A stretch of 64,000 nt of DNA from Nitrobacter sp039808345 (GTDB lineage: Bacteria > Pseudomonadota > Alphaproteobacteria > Rhizobiales > Xanthobacteraceae), in the NCBI RefSeq assembly GCF_047824785.1, contig NZ_CP181167.1:2728001-2792000 (forward strand), in the 5' to 3' direction. Below are positions 1 through 8,913 of this stretch, in pieces. Every line of letters starts with the position of its first letter. Position 1 is the first letter of the stretch. The notes below the pieces were generated by a model. It made no database searches and had not been told where the DNA came from. It worked only from the letters and a program-made list of their open reading frames with translations. The translations under genes and the position numbers were made by a program.

Positions 1-345
1 TGGGGTGATCGCGCATCCGACGGCCGAATGGATCGCCAATCAGCTCACTCAAGCTTGCGGCTGGGAGCAAATCCCAAGTTACCTGATCCGGGGACCGCGA
101 TGGTGCCTACGGCGAGATATTTATTCGCCGCGTTCGATCCATCGGCATTCGCGATCGCCCGACGTCTCCTCGCTCACCCTGGCAAAATGCGTATGCTAAA
201 CGGCTGATCGGATCGATCCGCAGGGAATGCGTTGATCATATCGTGGTATTCGGCGAACGCCATCTGCGTCACGTGCTGCTCTTGTACATGAACTACTACA
301 ACGGCACGCGCACCCATTTGGACCATCCCCTCTGCCTCGAGTGCA
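1..345 (+). pseudogene. Integrase-type (DDE) transposase, C-terminal fragment
   Basis: Read with one frame change near base 95, this strand encodes the catalytic core and tail of an rve-domain transposase: HPTAEWIANQL, then RDRDGAYGEIF, RDRPTSPRSPWQNAYAKRL and a C-terminal YMNYYNGTRTHL. These are typical of integrase-core transposases common in Bradyrhizobium-type genomes. The fragment starts outside the window and similarity stops at about 345. The N-terminal half of what looks like the same family lies at 1967-2272 on the other strand, so this is one half of a broken, rearranged element. Confidence 0.7.
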
Positions 346-484
346 GTTACGAAACCAAGCCAGCGCGAGTAGTACCGAGGCGACATGCCCAAGTATCGCG
401 TCCTGGAACACCAAGGACGCAACATGTCAGCATCATGCACTTCGATTTCATCCGTTAGATCGATGCCTGCGGGGCAATAAGGCG

Positions 485-756
485 CGCGCCGGAGCGCTCT
501 CGGTGATTACCGCTGCCGTGGTCGGCGTTATCTTAAATCTGTCGATTTGGTTCGCGCTGCACACGCCATTTCATCCGAGTTTCCCGATTCACAAATTCGG
601 CATATCGTTCGACGCACCCGTTCTAAGCAGCATCGACATTCCAGCTCTCCTCTTATCACTCGCGGCGGCTACCGCGATCTTCCACTTCAAGGTGGGGTTG
701 TCCTCGCTGCCTCCTGCACCGCAGGCGTATTTTTGCGATTGGCGGGCATCATTTGA
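485..756 (+). pseudogene. chrA: Chromate transporter ChrA, 3' end remnant
   Basis: The frame reads ALSVITAAVVGVILNLSIWF, then FGISFDAPVLSSIDIPALLL and AIFHFKVGL, which resembles the last two membrane helices of ChrA, the proton-coupled chromate efflux permease. Near base 700 the frame has to shift to reach the usual ending (VFLRLAGII and stop at 754-756). Everything upstream is lost and replaced by integrase debris, so no functional transporter is made. Family assignment rests on motif recognition only. Confidence 0.6.
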
Positions 757-861
757 GCTTGAACCCTGATGAACTGTCTCCAGCAAGGTCTTGAGACCTA
801 ACAAGGAGTTTATTATGCGAAACGTACCCTTTTTCGGAGCGATTCGAAACAAGGAGCCCTG

Positions 862-1716
862 ATGTGGAAGCCTGAACACCGTTTGACGGCCGAGCGGCGC
901 AACCTTCGGTATCCTAGTGATTCGAGTGATGCGGAGTGGGTGCTTGTTGCTCCGATGATCCCGCCGGCGCGACGAGGCGGACGCCGCCGTTCGGTCGATG
1001 TACGCGAAGTGTTGACCGCGATCTTCTATGTGCTATCGACCGGCTGCCAATGGAAGGCGATGCCGAAAGATCTGCCGCCCAAGAGCACGGCGCATTTTAT
1101 GGGACTAGGACGGAACGTTGGATCATATTCACGACGCACTCTATATAGCGGCAAGCGAAGCAACCGGACGCGAGGCGAGTCCCACGGTTGCAATCATCGA
1201 CTCCCAAACTAGCAAGGCAGCGCAAAAAGGGGCTCTGCACTCGACCGGCAGGGCTTTGATGCGGGCAAGAAGCGACAACGAAGACGTTGCGCCGAGATCA
1301 CGGGCCGCAAGCGCCACATCCTCGTTGACACACTCGGCCTCTTGCTCGGCGTGAGCGTCCATGCCGCAGATGTTCAGGACCGCGATGGCGCGCATGATTT
1401 GCTACGTCGCGCGCGGCGGCGCTTTCCCTTCGTCGAGCGGATTTTATCCGATGGCGGCTACCAGGGGCCAAAAATGGCGAAGACTGTCGCCGCGACGGGA
1501 TGCGGGAAGATAGAGATCGTCAAGCGTCCCGATCTCCAGCGCTTCGTCGTTCTGCCCAAGCGCTGGATCGTTGAACGGACTTTCGCCTGGATCAGCCGCA
1601 ATCGGCGCCTGATGCGCGATTTCGAGCGCTACACCAGGACCGTCGCAGCCTTCGTTCGCCTCGCCATGATCCGCATTATGCTCAGGTGCCTCATACGCTC
1701 AACCCAATGCTCCTGA
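862..1716 (+). pseudogene. IS5-family transposase, frameshifted
   Basis: The first frame (862-1110) gives the DUF4096-like N-terminus with SDAEWVLVAPMIPPARRGGR and STGCQWKAMPKDLPPKST. The second frame (about 1118-1240) continues with DALYIAASEATGREASPT and the catalytic IIDSQ region, and a third stretch back in the first frame (about 1255-1716) holds GRKRHILVDTLGLLLGVSVH, ILSDGGYQG and the VVERTF-like motif IVERTFAWISRNRR. At least two frameshifts make it inactive. The element probably spans about 820-1737. A 117-bp relic with the same left end sits at 36609-36725. Confidence 0.8.
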
Positions 1717-1757
1717 ATCTAATCTTCTTGGATCGGCTCTAAGGGAACGGCCCTGGA

Positions 1758-1966
1758 TTACGCTCCCGGTCTGGTCGCTTGTTCTGGACGGCCCCACGGA
1801 TCGTCCTCGACGGGCGGAGGTACTTCACTCCTCATAATGGTAGTGTCGTCAATGTCGATCACGGCGACGCTCATAACGACGGCGACGATATTCTCGTCCA
1901 CTGTCATAACGATCATGACGGCATTCGAGGCCACGGTGCCGATAGCCACGATCGCGACGATAACCG
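1758..1966. other. Repetitive open stretch, no gene called
   Basis: This stretch between IS fragments stays open in three frames, one on the minus strand and two on the plus strand. All translations are low-complexity: valine, isoleucine, threonine and alanine in two frames, histidine and aspartate in the third. The cause is a recurring acggcgac/catcgac-like pattern. I see no ribosome-binding site, family motif or consistent start, so I do not assign a gene. Confidence 0.3.
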
Positions 1967-2272
1967 TCATCGACGTGAACGCCAACGCCGCCCGGGCACG
2001 CCTTGCGCCTGCACCATCGATCCAATTGAACCAATGCTTATAACCGTGTCCGGCTTAACGATCGCAAGCGCACTACCGGTCTGGGGATACAACCGGTAAA
2101 GACCAATGAAAATCAGTCGGTCAATTGGGTTGAAAGCAAGCTTGCGAGGCGCCCCTCGCCGAAGCACATTAATTTGTTGTCGCAATACTAAAATCTCGGC
2201 CTCAAGCGTAGCTCGTGACCGGAAAAGATCCGTGAACATCCGCCAGATCAGTCTGCACAGGTCCAACATCAC
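1967..2272 (-). pseudogene. Integrase-type transposase, N-terminal fragment
   Basis: The minus strand starts MMLDLCRLIWRMFTDLFRSR and continues with LEAEILVLRQQINVLRRGAP and IDRLIFIGLYRLYPQTGSAL. This is the characteristic leader of the integrase-core transposases whose catalytic part appears at 1-345. Similarity ends at about codon 78, at VISIGSIGSM, where the family has a tryptophan-rich stretch. It lacks the catalytic domain. The two halves now point in opposite directions with an IS5 copy and a chrA relic between them. Confidence 0.65.
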
Positions 2273-2328
2273 GCAACAGCATCACCCGATTCTCAATCAA
2301 CTACCAGCCGGATATGGTTTGCGGTAGG

Positions 2329-2627
2329 GACAGGGTGAAGCATCTCTTCGCCGATGCCGCTTACGACCGGCTGCAGTTGATGGACAAGGCCGCCCATCTA
2401 CGGTTCGTGATCGAAATCATCCGTCGCCGCGACGGTCAGAAGGGCTTCGAAGTCCTGCCGCGTCGCTGGGTCGTCGAACGAACTTTCGGTTGGATGATCC
2501 GTTGGCGTAGGCTCGTTCGCGATTTACGAGCGCCGCATCGACATCTCAACCGCCATGATCCGCGTCGCCATGGGTGGCGTCCTCATCCGCAGAAACGCTC
2601 ATCCCTGATTTTCCAAACCGGCTCTAA
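2329..2627 (+). pseudogene. IS5-family transposase, C-terminal fragment
   Basis: The frame opens in VKHLFADAAYDRLQLMDKAA, followed by FVIEIIRRRDGQKGFEVLPR and RWVVERTFGWMIRWRRLVRD. These match the last third of the IS5 copy at 15318-16143 closely (VKHLFADGAYDRLKLMDKTA there). After RRLVRDL the frame slips. The right end ctcatccgcagaaacgctca and the terminal ggctctaa at about 2620-2628 parallel the end of that other copy. Nothing of the N-terminal two thirds is present. Confidence 0.75.
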
Positions 2628-2628
2628 C

Positions 2629-2703
2629 AGGATATCGGTTCCGTCCGGGGGCAAGATAGAAGGGCAGGTGGTGCGGGGCCATCGGATGCATCTTCTCGTT
2701 CAA
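2629..2703 (-). pseudogene. Truncated duplicate of the small inner-membrane protein gene at 24720-25205
   Basis: The minus strand has a TTG start preceded by ggggagag and reads MNEKMHPMAPHHLPFYLAPG, the same first 20 residues as the membrane protein encoded at 24720-25205. A base or so is missing right after APG, which breaks the frame, and the IS5 fragment at 2329-2627 cuts the gene at about codon 25. It is a beheaded paralogue that shows where a second HlyD-type operon once stood. Confidence 0.6.
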
Positions 2704-2933
2704 CTCTCCCCTGAACCATCGAACGACCTCGCCTGCCAGAGACATCGGTGTGCACGGTACATACCGCCGATACAAATTGCTTGGTTTGGATTAAGGCAGG
2801 ATGTCGACCCGACCTAACCTTATGGCAACGTTGGAGTAAAAACAACCGTCAGGAGTCTTTCGTCATGCCAAGCAGCATCGATGACCTCATTCCTACCAGG
2901 CTGATGACGTTCGTAGCTGAACGTTACTGAGAG

Positions 2934-2962
2934 GATCGGGCCGCGCCCCACGTGGCCCGATC
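2934..2962 (-). terminator. Stem-loop terminator of the exported-protein gene
   Basis: A perfect 9-bp stem, gatcgggcc with ggcccgatc, encloses an 11-base loop just past the stop codon of the minus-strand gene at 2972-3403. No long T run follows on either side, so termination strength is uncertain. Confidence 0.5.
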
Positions 2963-2971
2963 GATACATAT

Positions 2972-3403
2972 CTATTTCAAGCGTATCGATACCCCGCCGA
3001 CAGCGACCGACATTTCGGCGCCTACCCTCGGGCCGCTCAGTTGCAAGATCACGCCATTGGCGTTTTGCAATTGAACTCCGCCTGCTCCAGCCGCTAAGGC
3101 GCCCCCGGCTCCGACGGCGGTGTACCTGCCTTCGATCGAAGTCGGCCCCTTCAGATTGAGAGCTCGTCCAACCAGCTTGGTGGTCGAGGCTCCAATCGTG
3201 AAGCCGACGCTCATGCCCGATACAGTGAATGGATAATGGGTGCCCCGGAGCGTCAGCACGCCCTCGCCGGCACCGACTCCGACAACAAACCCGCCTTTGG
3301 TGAAGATCACCACGACGCGACCTGTTTCAGCGCGGGCCGACGTACTGATGGCAGCGCCCACAAGCAAGGCTAACATGGCAAAGCTCATGCTAAACTTATT
3401 CAT
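2972..3403 (-). CDS. Exported protein of unknown function
   Basis: 143 residues. The start at 3403 is chosen because it has an aaagga ribosome-binding site and gives a clean signal peptide (MNKFSMSFAMLALLVGAAIS, cleavage after ARA). The mature part is rich in glycine, alanine and valine with alternating hydrophobic residues (GRVVVIFTKGGFVVGVGAGE, VGRALNLKGPTS, VQLQNANGVILQLSG), which suggests a small beta-structured periplasmic protein. It recalls short exported proteins of Bradyrhizobium that carry the same VQLQNANG segment, and possibly DUF1134/EipA-like proteins, but I cannot name the family. It stands alone, followed by a stem-loop at 2934-2962. No function should be inferred. Confidence 0.75.
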   Translation of the reverse strand: MNKFSMSFAMLALLVGAAISTSARAETGRVVVIFTKGGFVVGVGAGEGVLTLRGTHYPFTVSGMSVGFTIGASTTKLVGRALNLKGPTSIEGRYTAVGAGGALAAGAGGVQLQNANGVILQLSGPRVGAEMSVAVGGVSIRLK

Positions 3404-3498
3404 AATGTCTTTTTCCTTTTCCCTCTGATGACTCACACTCCGGTGAACCAGCAGTTTCGGACAAAAACTGATCAACACATTCTAATGCGGCTGGTCTC

Positions 3499-3945
3499 GT
3501 GGGACATCTTCCTTTTGCCTTCCGCCACCTTGATCCAAGTCAATATCCCAATTTCGACACCCAATCACCAAGCTATGGAAATGCCAAACCGGAGACAGCC
3601 GAGACTCATGCTGAAAAACTCTCCGCCGAACCTGATGAGGTGAAGGAAATTCTCGCAGACATATCCGAAGCCGAGGCAAAAGAGCGAGAAGGTAACGACA
3701 AGGCGCTCGGGCGCATGGGCGGGATCAGGATCAGCGACACCGGCCCCGGTATCGCGACCGCCGATCTCGATAAGGTTTTCGATCCGTTTTTCACGACGAA
3801 ATCGCCGGGCATGGGTATGGGGCTTGCGATCGTCCGTTCCATCGTCGAACGCATCACGGATAGATTTTGCGGCAATCGGTCATCTGGCGGGGCACTTTTC
3901 ACGCTCAGGCTCCCGATTGCTCAGGATCGAGCTCCTTCGGTCTGA
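3499..3945 (+). pseudogene. Sensor histidine kinase, remnant with deleted centre
   Basis: The frame holds EPDEVKEILADISEAE, typical of the region after the phospho-acceptor helix of PAS-type kinases, then jumps to the ATP-binding ISDTGPGIA (G1 box), VFDPFFTTKSPGMGMGLAIV (F and G2 boxes) and a degenerate end. The H box and the N box are missing and no sensor domain precedes it. An internal deletion probably joined the two pieces in frame. It could be transcribed but should not be an active kinase. Confidence 0.6.
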
Positions 3946-3994
3946 TACTTGCGGTCTCGTTGCTTCTGCGCTGCAGCATGGTGCATTGGTTTCG

Positions 3995-4008
3995 TTGATC
4001 TTTATCAA
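3995..4008. promoter_or_regulatory. FNR/FixK-type box upstream of the DUF3300 gene
   Basis: TTGAT-CTTT-ATCAA is a perfect match to the FNR/FixK consensus, 55 bases ahead of the ATG at 4064. In Bradyrhizobiaceae such boxes bind FixK2 or an FNR homologue and switch genes on under low oxygen. Binding is inferred from the sequence only. Confidence 0.6.
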
Positions 4009-4063
4009 AGAGCGAGTTTCGATTGAATTTATTCTTGCAGCGGTGAACCCAAGGAGAGGTGTG

Positions 4064-5677
4064 ATGTTCCGCTGCGGCAATATCCTGATCGCGCTTACAT
4101 TGCTAATGGCGAGTCCTATCGCTGTCTCCGCCCAAACGGCCGATAATCCACTGGATACCAGCACGCCACAGCTAGCGACCAAATCGTCGTACGGTGCAGA
4201 GCTGTTAAAACCCGAGCAACTCGAGGCGCTGGTTGCCCCGATTGCGCTCTATCCCGATGAACTGCTGGCAAATGTGCTTGCGGCATCGACCTATCCGTTG
4301 GAGGTCGTTCAGGCCGATCGATGGCTCAAAGAACGGAAAGCCCTGAAGGGCTATGCGTTGATGGAGCAGGTTGAAAAGCAATCCTGGGACAACAGTATCA
4401 AGGCGCTTTCGAGCACGCCAGACGTCATTTCGATGATGAGCGACAAGATCGACTGGACCAAGAGTGTCGGCGATGCGGTGCTGGCGCAGCAAGCGGATGT
4501 CATGGATGCAATCCAGCGCCTTCGCTCCAAAGCCTATGACAATAAGAAGCTGGTCACTACCAAGCAGCAGAAGGTCAGCGTTCAAACGCAAGAAAACAAG
4601 CAGGCGATCGTCATCGAGTCGGCCAGCCCCGATACGATGTACGTGCCGTACTACAATCCGGCAACAGTGTACGGGACTTGGCCCTATACAGAATATCCAC
4701 CCTACTACTTCGGATATCCGTCCTATATTGGCGCGGGAGTGATCGCGACCGGTCTCGCGTTCGGTGCGGGTTGGGCTATCGGACGCTGGGGCAACTATTG
4801 GGGCGGAGGATTCAATTGGAGCAACCGGAGTCTCTACGTCAATCACTATAACCGACTAAACAACGTCGGAAACAGCTGGCAGCACGATCCGGCGCATCGC
4901 CAGGGTGTCAGGTACAACAACGCGAATGTTCAGCAGCGCTTCGGCAACAACAATCTGAGGGCCGGCGCATCGAACCGCATGGATTTTCGTGGTCGCGGTG
5001 GGCAGCAGGTGCTTCATCCAGGACAGGATCGGCCTGGCGGTGGAAGTCGCGCAGCGTCGGATCGTTCAGGCGATCGTGTAGCCTCACGTGACCGGCCGGG
5101 CGGCGATCGTGGAAATCGGCCGGGCGTAGCGGATCGTGTCAGGAGCGGCGACCGTTCCAAGGCAGGTAGCCGGGCTGCCAACCGCGCTCGCGGTGGCGGC
5201 AGTCGTGGCGGTGCCATGAACATATCGTCGGGCAGCGCGGCTGCGGCGGCCTCGGCTCGCGGTCATGCGAGCCTGGGCGGGCGAGGTGGTGCTGGCGGCT
5301 TCGCCGAACGTGGCGGTGCCGGTAGGGGAGGTATTCAAGGCGGCGGCTTCCGCGGCGGTGCTGGTTTCCGCGGCGGCGGCGGTGGCGGTTTTCGCGGGGG
5401 ACGGCGGTCCGATGTCCACTTGAAAGACCACATAGTACTTCTGGGTTATCTTGCCAACGGTCTTGGCTATTACCGCTTCAACTATCTCGGTAACAGCAAA
5501 ACATATGTTGGGGTGATCGCGCAGGACGTGCAAAATCTGATGCCGCAAGCCGTGACCCGTGGTCGCGACGGTTACCTTAGAGTCTACTATGAGAAGCTTG
5601 GATTGAAGCTGCGAACCTACAGTGACTGGCTTGCTGGGGGCGCAAGAATTCCTAAGCTGCGGGCGGTGTCGCCATGA
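4064..5677 (+). CDS. DUF3300 exported protein with S74-like C-terminal domain
   Basis: 537 residues. The ATG at 4064 follows ggagaggtg and begins a signal peptide (ILIALTLLMASPIAVSAQ). Residues 45-205 are the DUF3300 domain, with LVAPIALYPDELLANVLAAS and a Tyr/Pro-rich YVPYYNPATVYGTW. A short hydrophobic glycine stretch (GVIATGLAFGAGWAIG) follows, then about 140 residues of Arg/Gly/Ser low complexity. The last 90 residues (SDVHLKDHIVLLG, YVGVIAQDVQNLMPQAV, DGYLRVYYEKLGL) resemble the peptidase S74/endosialidase-chaperone fold of phage tail fibres, here as a bacterial fusion. The next gene, DUF2950, overlaps by ATGA, and the two families are regular partners. Its biochemical role is not known; an envelope location is likely. 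The upstream FixK-like box suggests induction at low oxygen. Confidence 0.85.
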   Translation: MFRCGNILIALTLLMASPIAVSAQTADNPLDTSTPQLATKSSYGAELLKPEQLEALVAPIALYPDELLANVLAASTYPLEVVQADRWLKERKALKGYALMEQVEKQSWDNSIKALSSTPDVISMMSDKIDWTKSVGDAVLAQQADVMDAIQRLRSKAYDNKKLVTTKQQKVSVQTQENKQAIVIESASPDTMYVPYYNPATVYGTWPYTEYPPYYFGYPSYIGAGVIATGLAFGAGWAIGRWGNYWGGGFNWSNRSLYVNHYNRLNNVGNSWQHDPAHRQGVRYNNANVQQRFGNNNLRAGASNRMDFRGRGGQQVLHPGQDRPGGGSRAASDRSGDRVASRDRPGGDRGNRPGVADRVRSGDRSKAGSRAANRARGGGSRGGAMNISSGSAAAAASARGHASLGGRGGAGGFAERGGAGRGGIQGGGFRGGAGFRGGGGGGFRGGRRSDVHLKDHIVLLGYLANGLGYYRFNYLGNSKTYVGVIAQDVQNLMPQAVTRGRDGYLRVYYEKLGLKLRTYSDWLAGGARIPKLRAVSP

Positions 5678-6615
5678 TCTTGTCAATGTGGATGTCGCGC
5701 GCAGCTTCGATAGGCGCAACGGCAATCGTGGTGGTCTCGCTATCGATCGGAGCAGCTCAGGCTCAGCAGGCTTTTTCTTCGCCGGAAGATGCGGCGGTCG
5801 GATTGGCGGCGGCAGTCAAGACCGGAACGACGAGCGCCATTCTGAAGGTCCTTGGTAGACAAGCTGAAGACCTGGTCGAATCCGGCGATAGCGTTGCTGA
5901 CGAGGAGACACGTGAGCGTTTTCTTTCCGCTTACGAAGCCAAGCACACCATCAAGGATGAGGGAGACAAGAAAGCCACGCTCATTCTGGGCGCCGATGAA
6001 TTTCCATTTCCAATTCCACTAGTCAAGAAGAAGGATGCCTGGACATTCGACACGGCCGCTGGACGTGCTGAGATTCTTTATCGCCGCATCGGGCGCAATG
6101 AATTGGATGCGATTCAGACTTCTCTGGCCTTCGTGGACGCTCAGAACGAATATGCGGAGAAGGATCGTACAGGTGAAGGCGTTGGCGTCTACGCGCAACG
6201 CATTGTGAGCAGCCCGGGCAAAAAGGATGGGCTTTTCTGGCGCGATGATCGCGACCCAAGCCCACTTGGTGAGTTGGCGGCCCGAGCATCATCAGAGGGC
6301 TATAAGGTTGACGGACAAGGCGCCCCATATCACGGATACTTCTTTCGAATACTGAGGGGGCAGGGACCCAATGCACAGGGAGGCGCATTTGACTACGTCG
6401 TCAAGCGCAAGATGATCGGCGGCTTCGCCCTGATCGCGTATCCCGCCGAATACGGCAACTCTGGTGTCATGACCTTCATGGTCAATCACGCCGGCACGGT
6501 CTTTCAAAAGGATCTTGGCAAGAAGACTAAATTGCTAGCCGAACGCATTCAATTGTTCGGTCCGGATCGCACTTGGAAGAAAGTAGAGCCAGCGAAGCCT
6601 TGGCCGAAGCAATGA
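5674..6615 (+). CDS. DUF2950 exported protein
   Basis: 313 residues. Its ATG overlaps the stop of the DUF3300 gene (ATGA), so the two are translationally coupled. A signal peptide ends near AQAQQ. The mature protein shows the DUF2950 hallmarks: FSSPEDAAVGLAAAVKTG near the start, FDTAAGRAEILYRRIGRNEL in the middle, then YHGYFFRILRGQGPNA, FALIAYPAEYGNSGVMTF and a closing FQKDLG. Length is normal for the family. Function is unknown; the constant pairing with DUF3300 suggests the two act in one periplasmic or envelope process. The region just past the stop enters IS debris. Confidence 0.88.
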   Translation: MILSMWMSRAASIGATAIVVVSLSIGAAQAQQAFSSPEDAAVGLAAAVKTGTTSAILKVLGRQAEDLVESGDSVADEETRERFLSAYEAKHTIKDEGDKKATLILGADEFPFPIPLVKKKDAWTFDTAAGRAEILYRRIGRNELDAIQTSLAFVDAQNEYAEKDRTGEGVGVYAQRIVSSPGKKDGLFWRDDRDPSPLGELAARASSEGYKVDGQGAPYHGYFFRILRGQGPNAQGGAFDYVVKRKMIGGFALIAYPAEYGNSGVMTFMVNHAGTVFQKDLGKKTKLLAERIQLFGPDRTWKKVEPAKPWPKQ

Positions 6616-6689
6616 TGCATCTTTTTGCCTGGCAATCGATCGCGAACGGATCGCCTAAAACCAGCGCCAGCCCGTTGCTCGGCGGCGTG

Positions 6690-6842
6690 CTTGGCGATGG
6701 TAAGATCGAGCTTCATTACCTCATCCGCGATTATGCTTTTTTCGGCAGGCGGTTCTCAAGCGTCAGATCGGCGACCGCCTCCTTTAGCGCGCGGGTTTCG
6801 TGGCGCAGGTCTTGGACTTCACCATTCGTGGCCGCACGGGCT
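6690..6842 (-). pseudogene. IS3-type OrfA tail, remnant
   Basis: The minus strand reads ARAATNGEVQDLRHETRALK and EAVADLTLENRL before a stop in what should be LLKKSMI. This is the coiled-coil tail of a bradyrhizobial IS3-type OrfA. The same segment (RAATSEEVKILRKETRDLKE) has been captured as the tail of the large fusion protein at 40706-43438. ISL3 abuts it at 6842. Confidence 0.5.
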
Positions 6843-8536
6843 GTCATTCGGCATGCAAAATTGGGTCTGACTCACATCTGATGATTTTTTGGCCGAGCTT
6901 GCGGTTCTCCAACGGGGAATCAGCGCCATGCGAGCCGGTGTTCGAATTTCGTCGCTTGTGCCGAGTGGGTTAGTTATCGAGAGCGTAAGCGATTCATCTG
7001 ACTCGATTATTTTAGCCGTCCGATCCGAAGGCGGCATGGCCGAGTGTCCATTGTGCGGGGCGAGATCGCGTCGAATCCATAGCCGATACGACAGACAGGT
7101 CGCGGATTTGCCATGTGCAGGCAAGCAAATACGCCTCCGCGTGATCACGCGACGGTTCGTTTGCGAGCTACCTCATTGTCGGCGGCGGATTTTCGCTGAA
7201 CGGTTCGGGGACGACGTTCTCCCGACCCGGTCGCGCCGGACGGCACGGCTGGAATGCATCGTCCACCATCTGGGGCTGGCACTCGGCGGCAGACCGGCAG
7301 CGAGCTTCGCCAAGCGACTGATGCTGCCGGTGAGCAACGATACTCTGCTGCGGGTTGTTAGGCGACGAACGCGCCCGCGAACGGGGCCGCTGATCGTCGC
7401 CGGCATTGACGACTGGGCTTTTCGCAAGAACCATCGCTACGGAACAATCGTGTGCGATCTGGAAAGACGGCGGATCGTAACCCTGCTTCCAGATCGCGAG
7501 ATTGCAACGGTGCGGGCTTGGCTTTCCGACCATTCGGAGATCAAAGTCGTATCGCGCGACCGTGGCGGCGGCTACGGTGAGGCCGCGGCAAAGGCGCTGC
7601 CGGACGCCGTCCAGGTCGCTGACCGTTGGCACCTGATAGAGAACGCAAGCGCGGCCTTCCTCAACGCGGTGCGCCGTTCCATGCGGGTGATCCGCACCGC
7701 AATCGGTGCGACGACGATCAATCCAAAACTGCTCACTTGCGCGGAAAGGCTGCAGTATGAAGGGTATCTCCGGCGCGAGCAGACAAATGCCACCATCATG
7801 TCGCTCGTCAGAAACGCTGTGCCACTCAAGGAGATAGTCCGCCGTACAGGACACAGCCGTAAACTCGTTCGCCAGGTCAGTCGCGGCGAGAGCACGGATG
7901 TCTTCCGGACACGGCAAAGCACGCCGATGCCCACTTGCCCTTTCTGGATGCGCAATGGAGCGAGGGTTGCCGTAACGGCGCAGAGCTCTGGCGTCGTTTG
8001 CAAGGGCAAGGCTTCCAAGGCTCCTTGCGTGTCGTCAGTGAGTGGATGACACGACGACGACGGGCCGAAAAGGCCACCAATCAACGACTGCAAAAAGTTC
8101 CATCAGCGAGAACAATCTCACGATTGATGACCACGGCGCGCGGCAATCTTAGCAAAGCAGATACGGTCACCATCGCCGCTATAGAGGCGCGCGTTCCCAC
8201 ACTCGTCGAAGCCCGCATGCTCGTCGAAAGCTTTCAGGCCATGGTGCGCAAGAAGCTCGTCGCTGATCTCGATCCATGGCTCGCCACCGCCAGCTTGAGC
8301 CTGATCGCCTCTTTTGCGAATGGCATCATCAGGGACAAGGCCGCCGTCCGTGCCGCCATCACCGAACCTTGGTCCAATGGCCAGACAGAAGAGCAGATCA
8401 CGAAACTAAAGCTCGTCAAACGACAAATGTATGGGCGGGCCAAGATCGACCTCCTGCAAGCTCGGCTGATAGGTGCCAGCTAGTTGCTGCAAACCGTCAT
8501 CGAAATTGCGTCAGACCCAAATTTGCGAACGATGAC
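6842..8536 (+). mobile_element. ISL3-family insertion sequence
   Basis: The element carries one broken transposase gene. The ends contain related inverted sequences: gggtctgactcacatctgatga inward from about 6863 and its partner gggtctgacgcaatttcgatga reading back from about 8518. The outermost 20-25 bases on each side (gtcattcggcatgcaaaatt and the complement of aaatttgcgaacgatgac) are also found at the two ends of the IS21 element at 10018-12492. The true ISL3 termini may therefore lie inside these coordinates. Confidence 0.65.
6928..8483 (+). pseudogene. ISL3-family transposase, one frameshift
   Basis: The first frame (6928 to about 7915) has the N-terminal zinc finger CPLCGARSRRIHSRYDRQV, a second CELPHCRRRIF finger, and the DDE core beginning GIDDWAFRKNHRYGTIVCDL, with VSRDRGGGYGEAAAKALPDA and VADRWHLIENASAAF. 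From about 7925 the protein continues in another frame (LPFLDAQWSEGCRNGAELWR and on to the end RAKIDLLQARLIG), which includes the last acidic region (TEEQITKLKLVKRQMYGRAK). ISL3 transposases are normally one frame of about 500 residues, so this is a frameshift mutation unless the base call is wrong. Confidence 0.8.
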
Positions 8537-8687
8537 TGTCAATCGGCCCTTTAATTGCGGGTTGTTGTCAACTCTCTTTTTGAAGCCATTCGGCAAAGTG
8601 GTAACGCTCGGCCCGACGGAGCAGGTCCGGGTTGCGCAGACGGGGCGAGCGCGGCTGGTGGATCGATAGCCAACTCGTATAGTGGGC
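8537..8687 (+). repeat. Left arm of a 151-bp perfect inverted repeat
   Basis: The sequence from tgtcaatcggccctttaatt to gtatagtgggc is found again, inverted and with no difference I could see, at 12493-12643. The two arms enclose the IS110 transposase and the complete IS21. The outer TGTCAATCGG and the TTAATTGCGGG motif look like IS21-type terminal sequence, so the arms may be ends of an older element. Confidence 0.75.
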
Positions 8688-8913
8688 CGATTAGCTGTCA
8701 CCTGGCTTCAATGCGATCAGTTGCCCGTCGCTGGGGTCATGGTCCTTTCCGAGGTCGCAAGCGCCTCATGATGATGTCCGGATCGGGCGCCTCATCGTTT
8801 GCAACGGGGTGCGGACGAGCCGCCACCAGCCGATTGACCGAGGTCACCACGACCACCGTCCCAGCGGGACATCGCCAGCCCGGCGGACCGGGCCAGGAAC
8901 TTGCAAAATAAGG

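Noticed and set aside
2864..2929. A 21-codon frame with an aggag site (MPSSIDDLIPTRLMTFVAER and Y)
   Set aside because: Too short to judge, no family likeness, and placed in IS debris; it may be the start of a lost gene.
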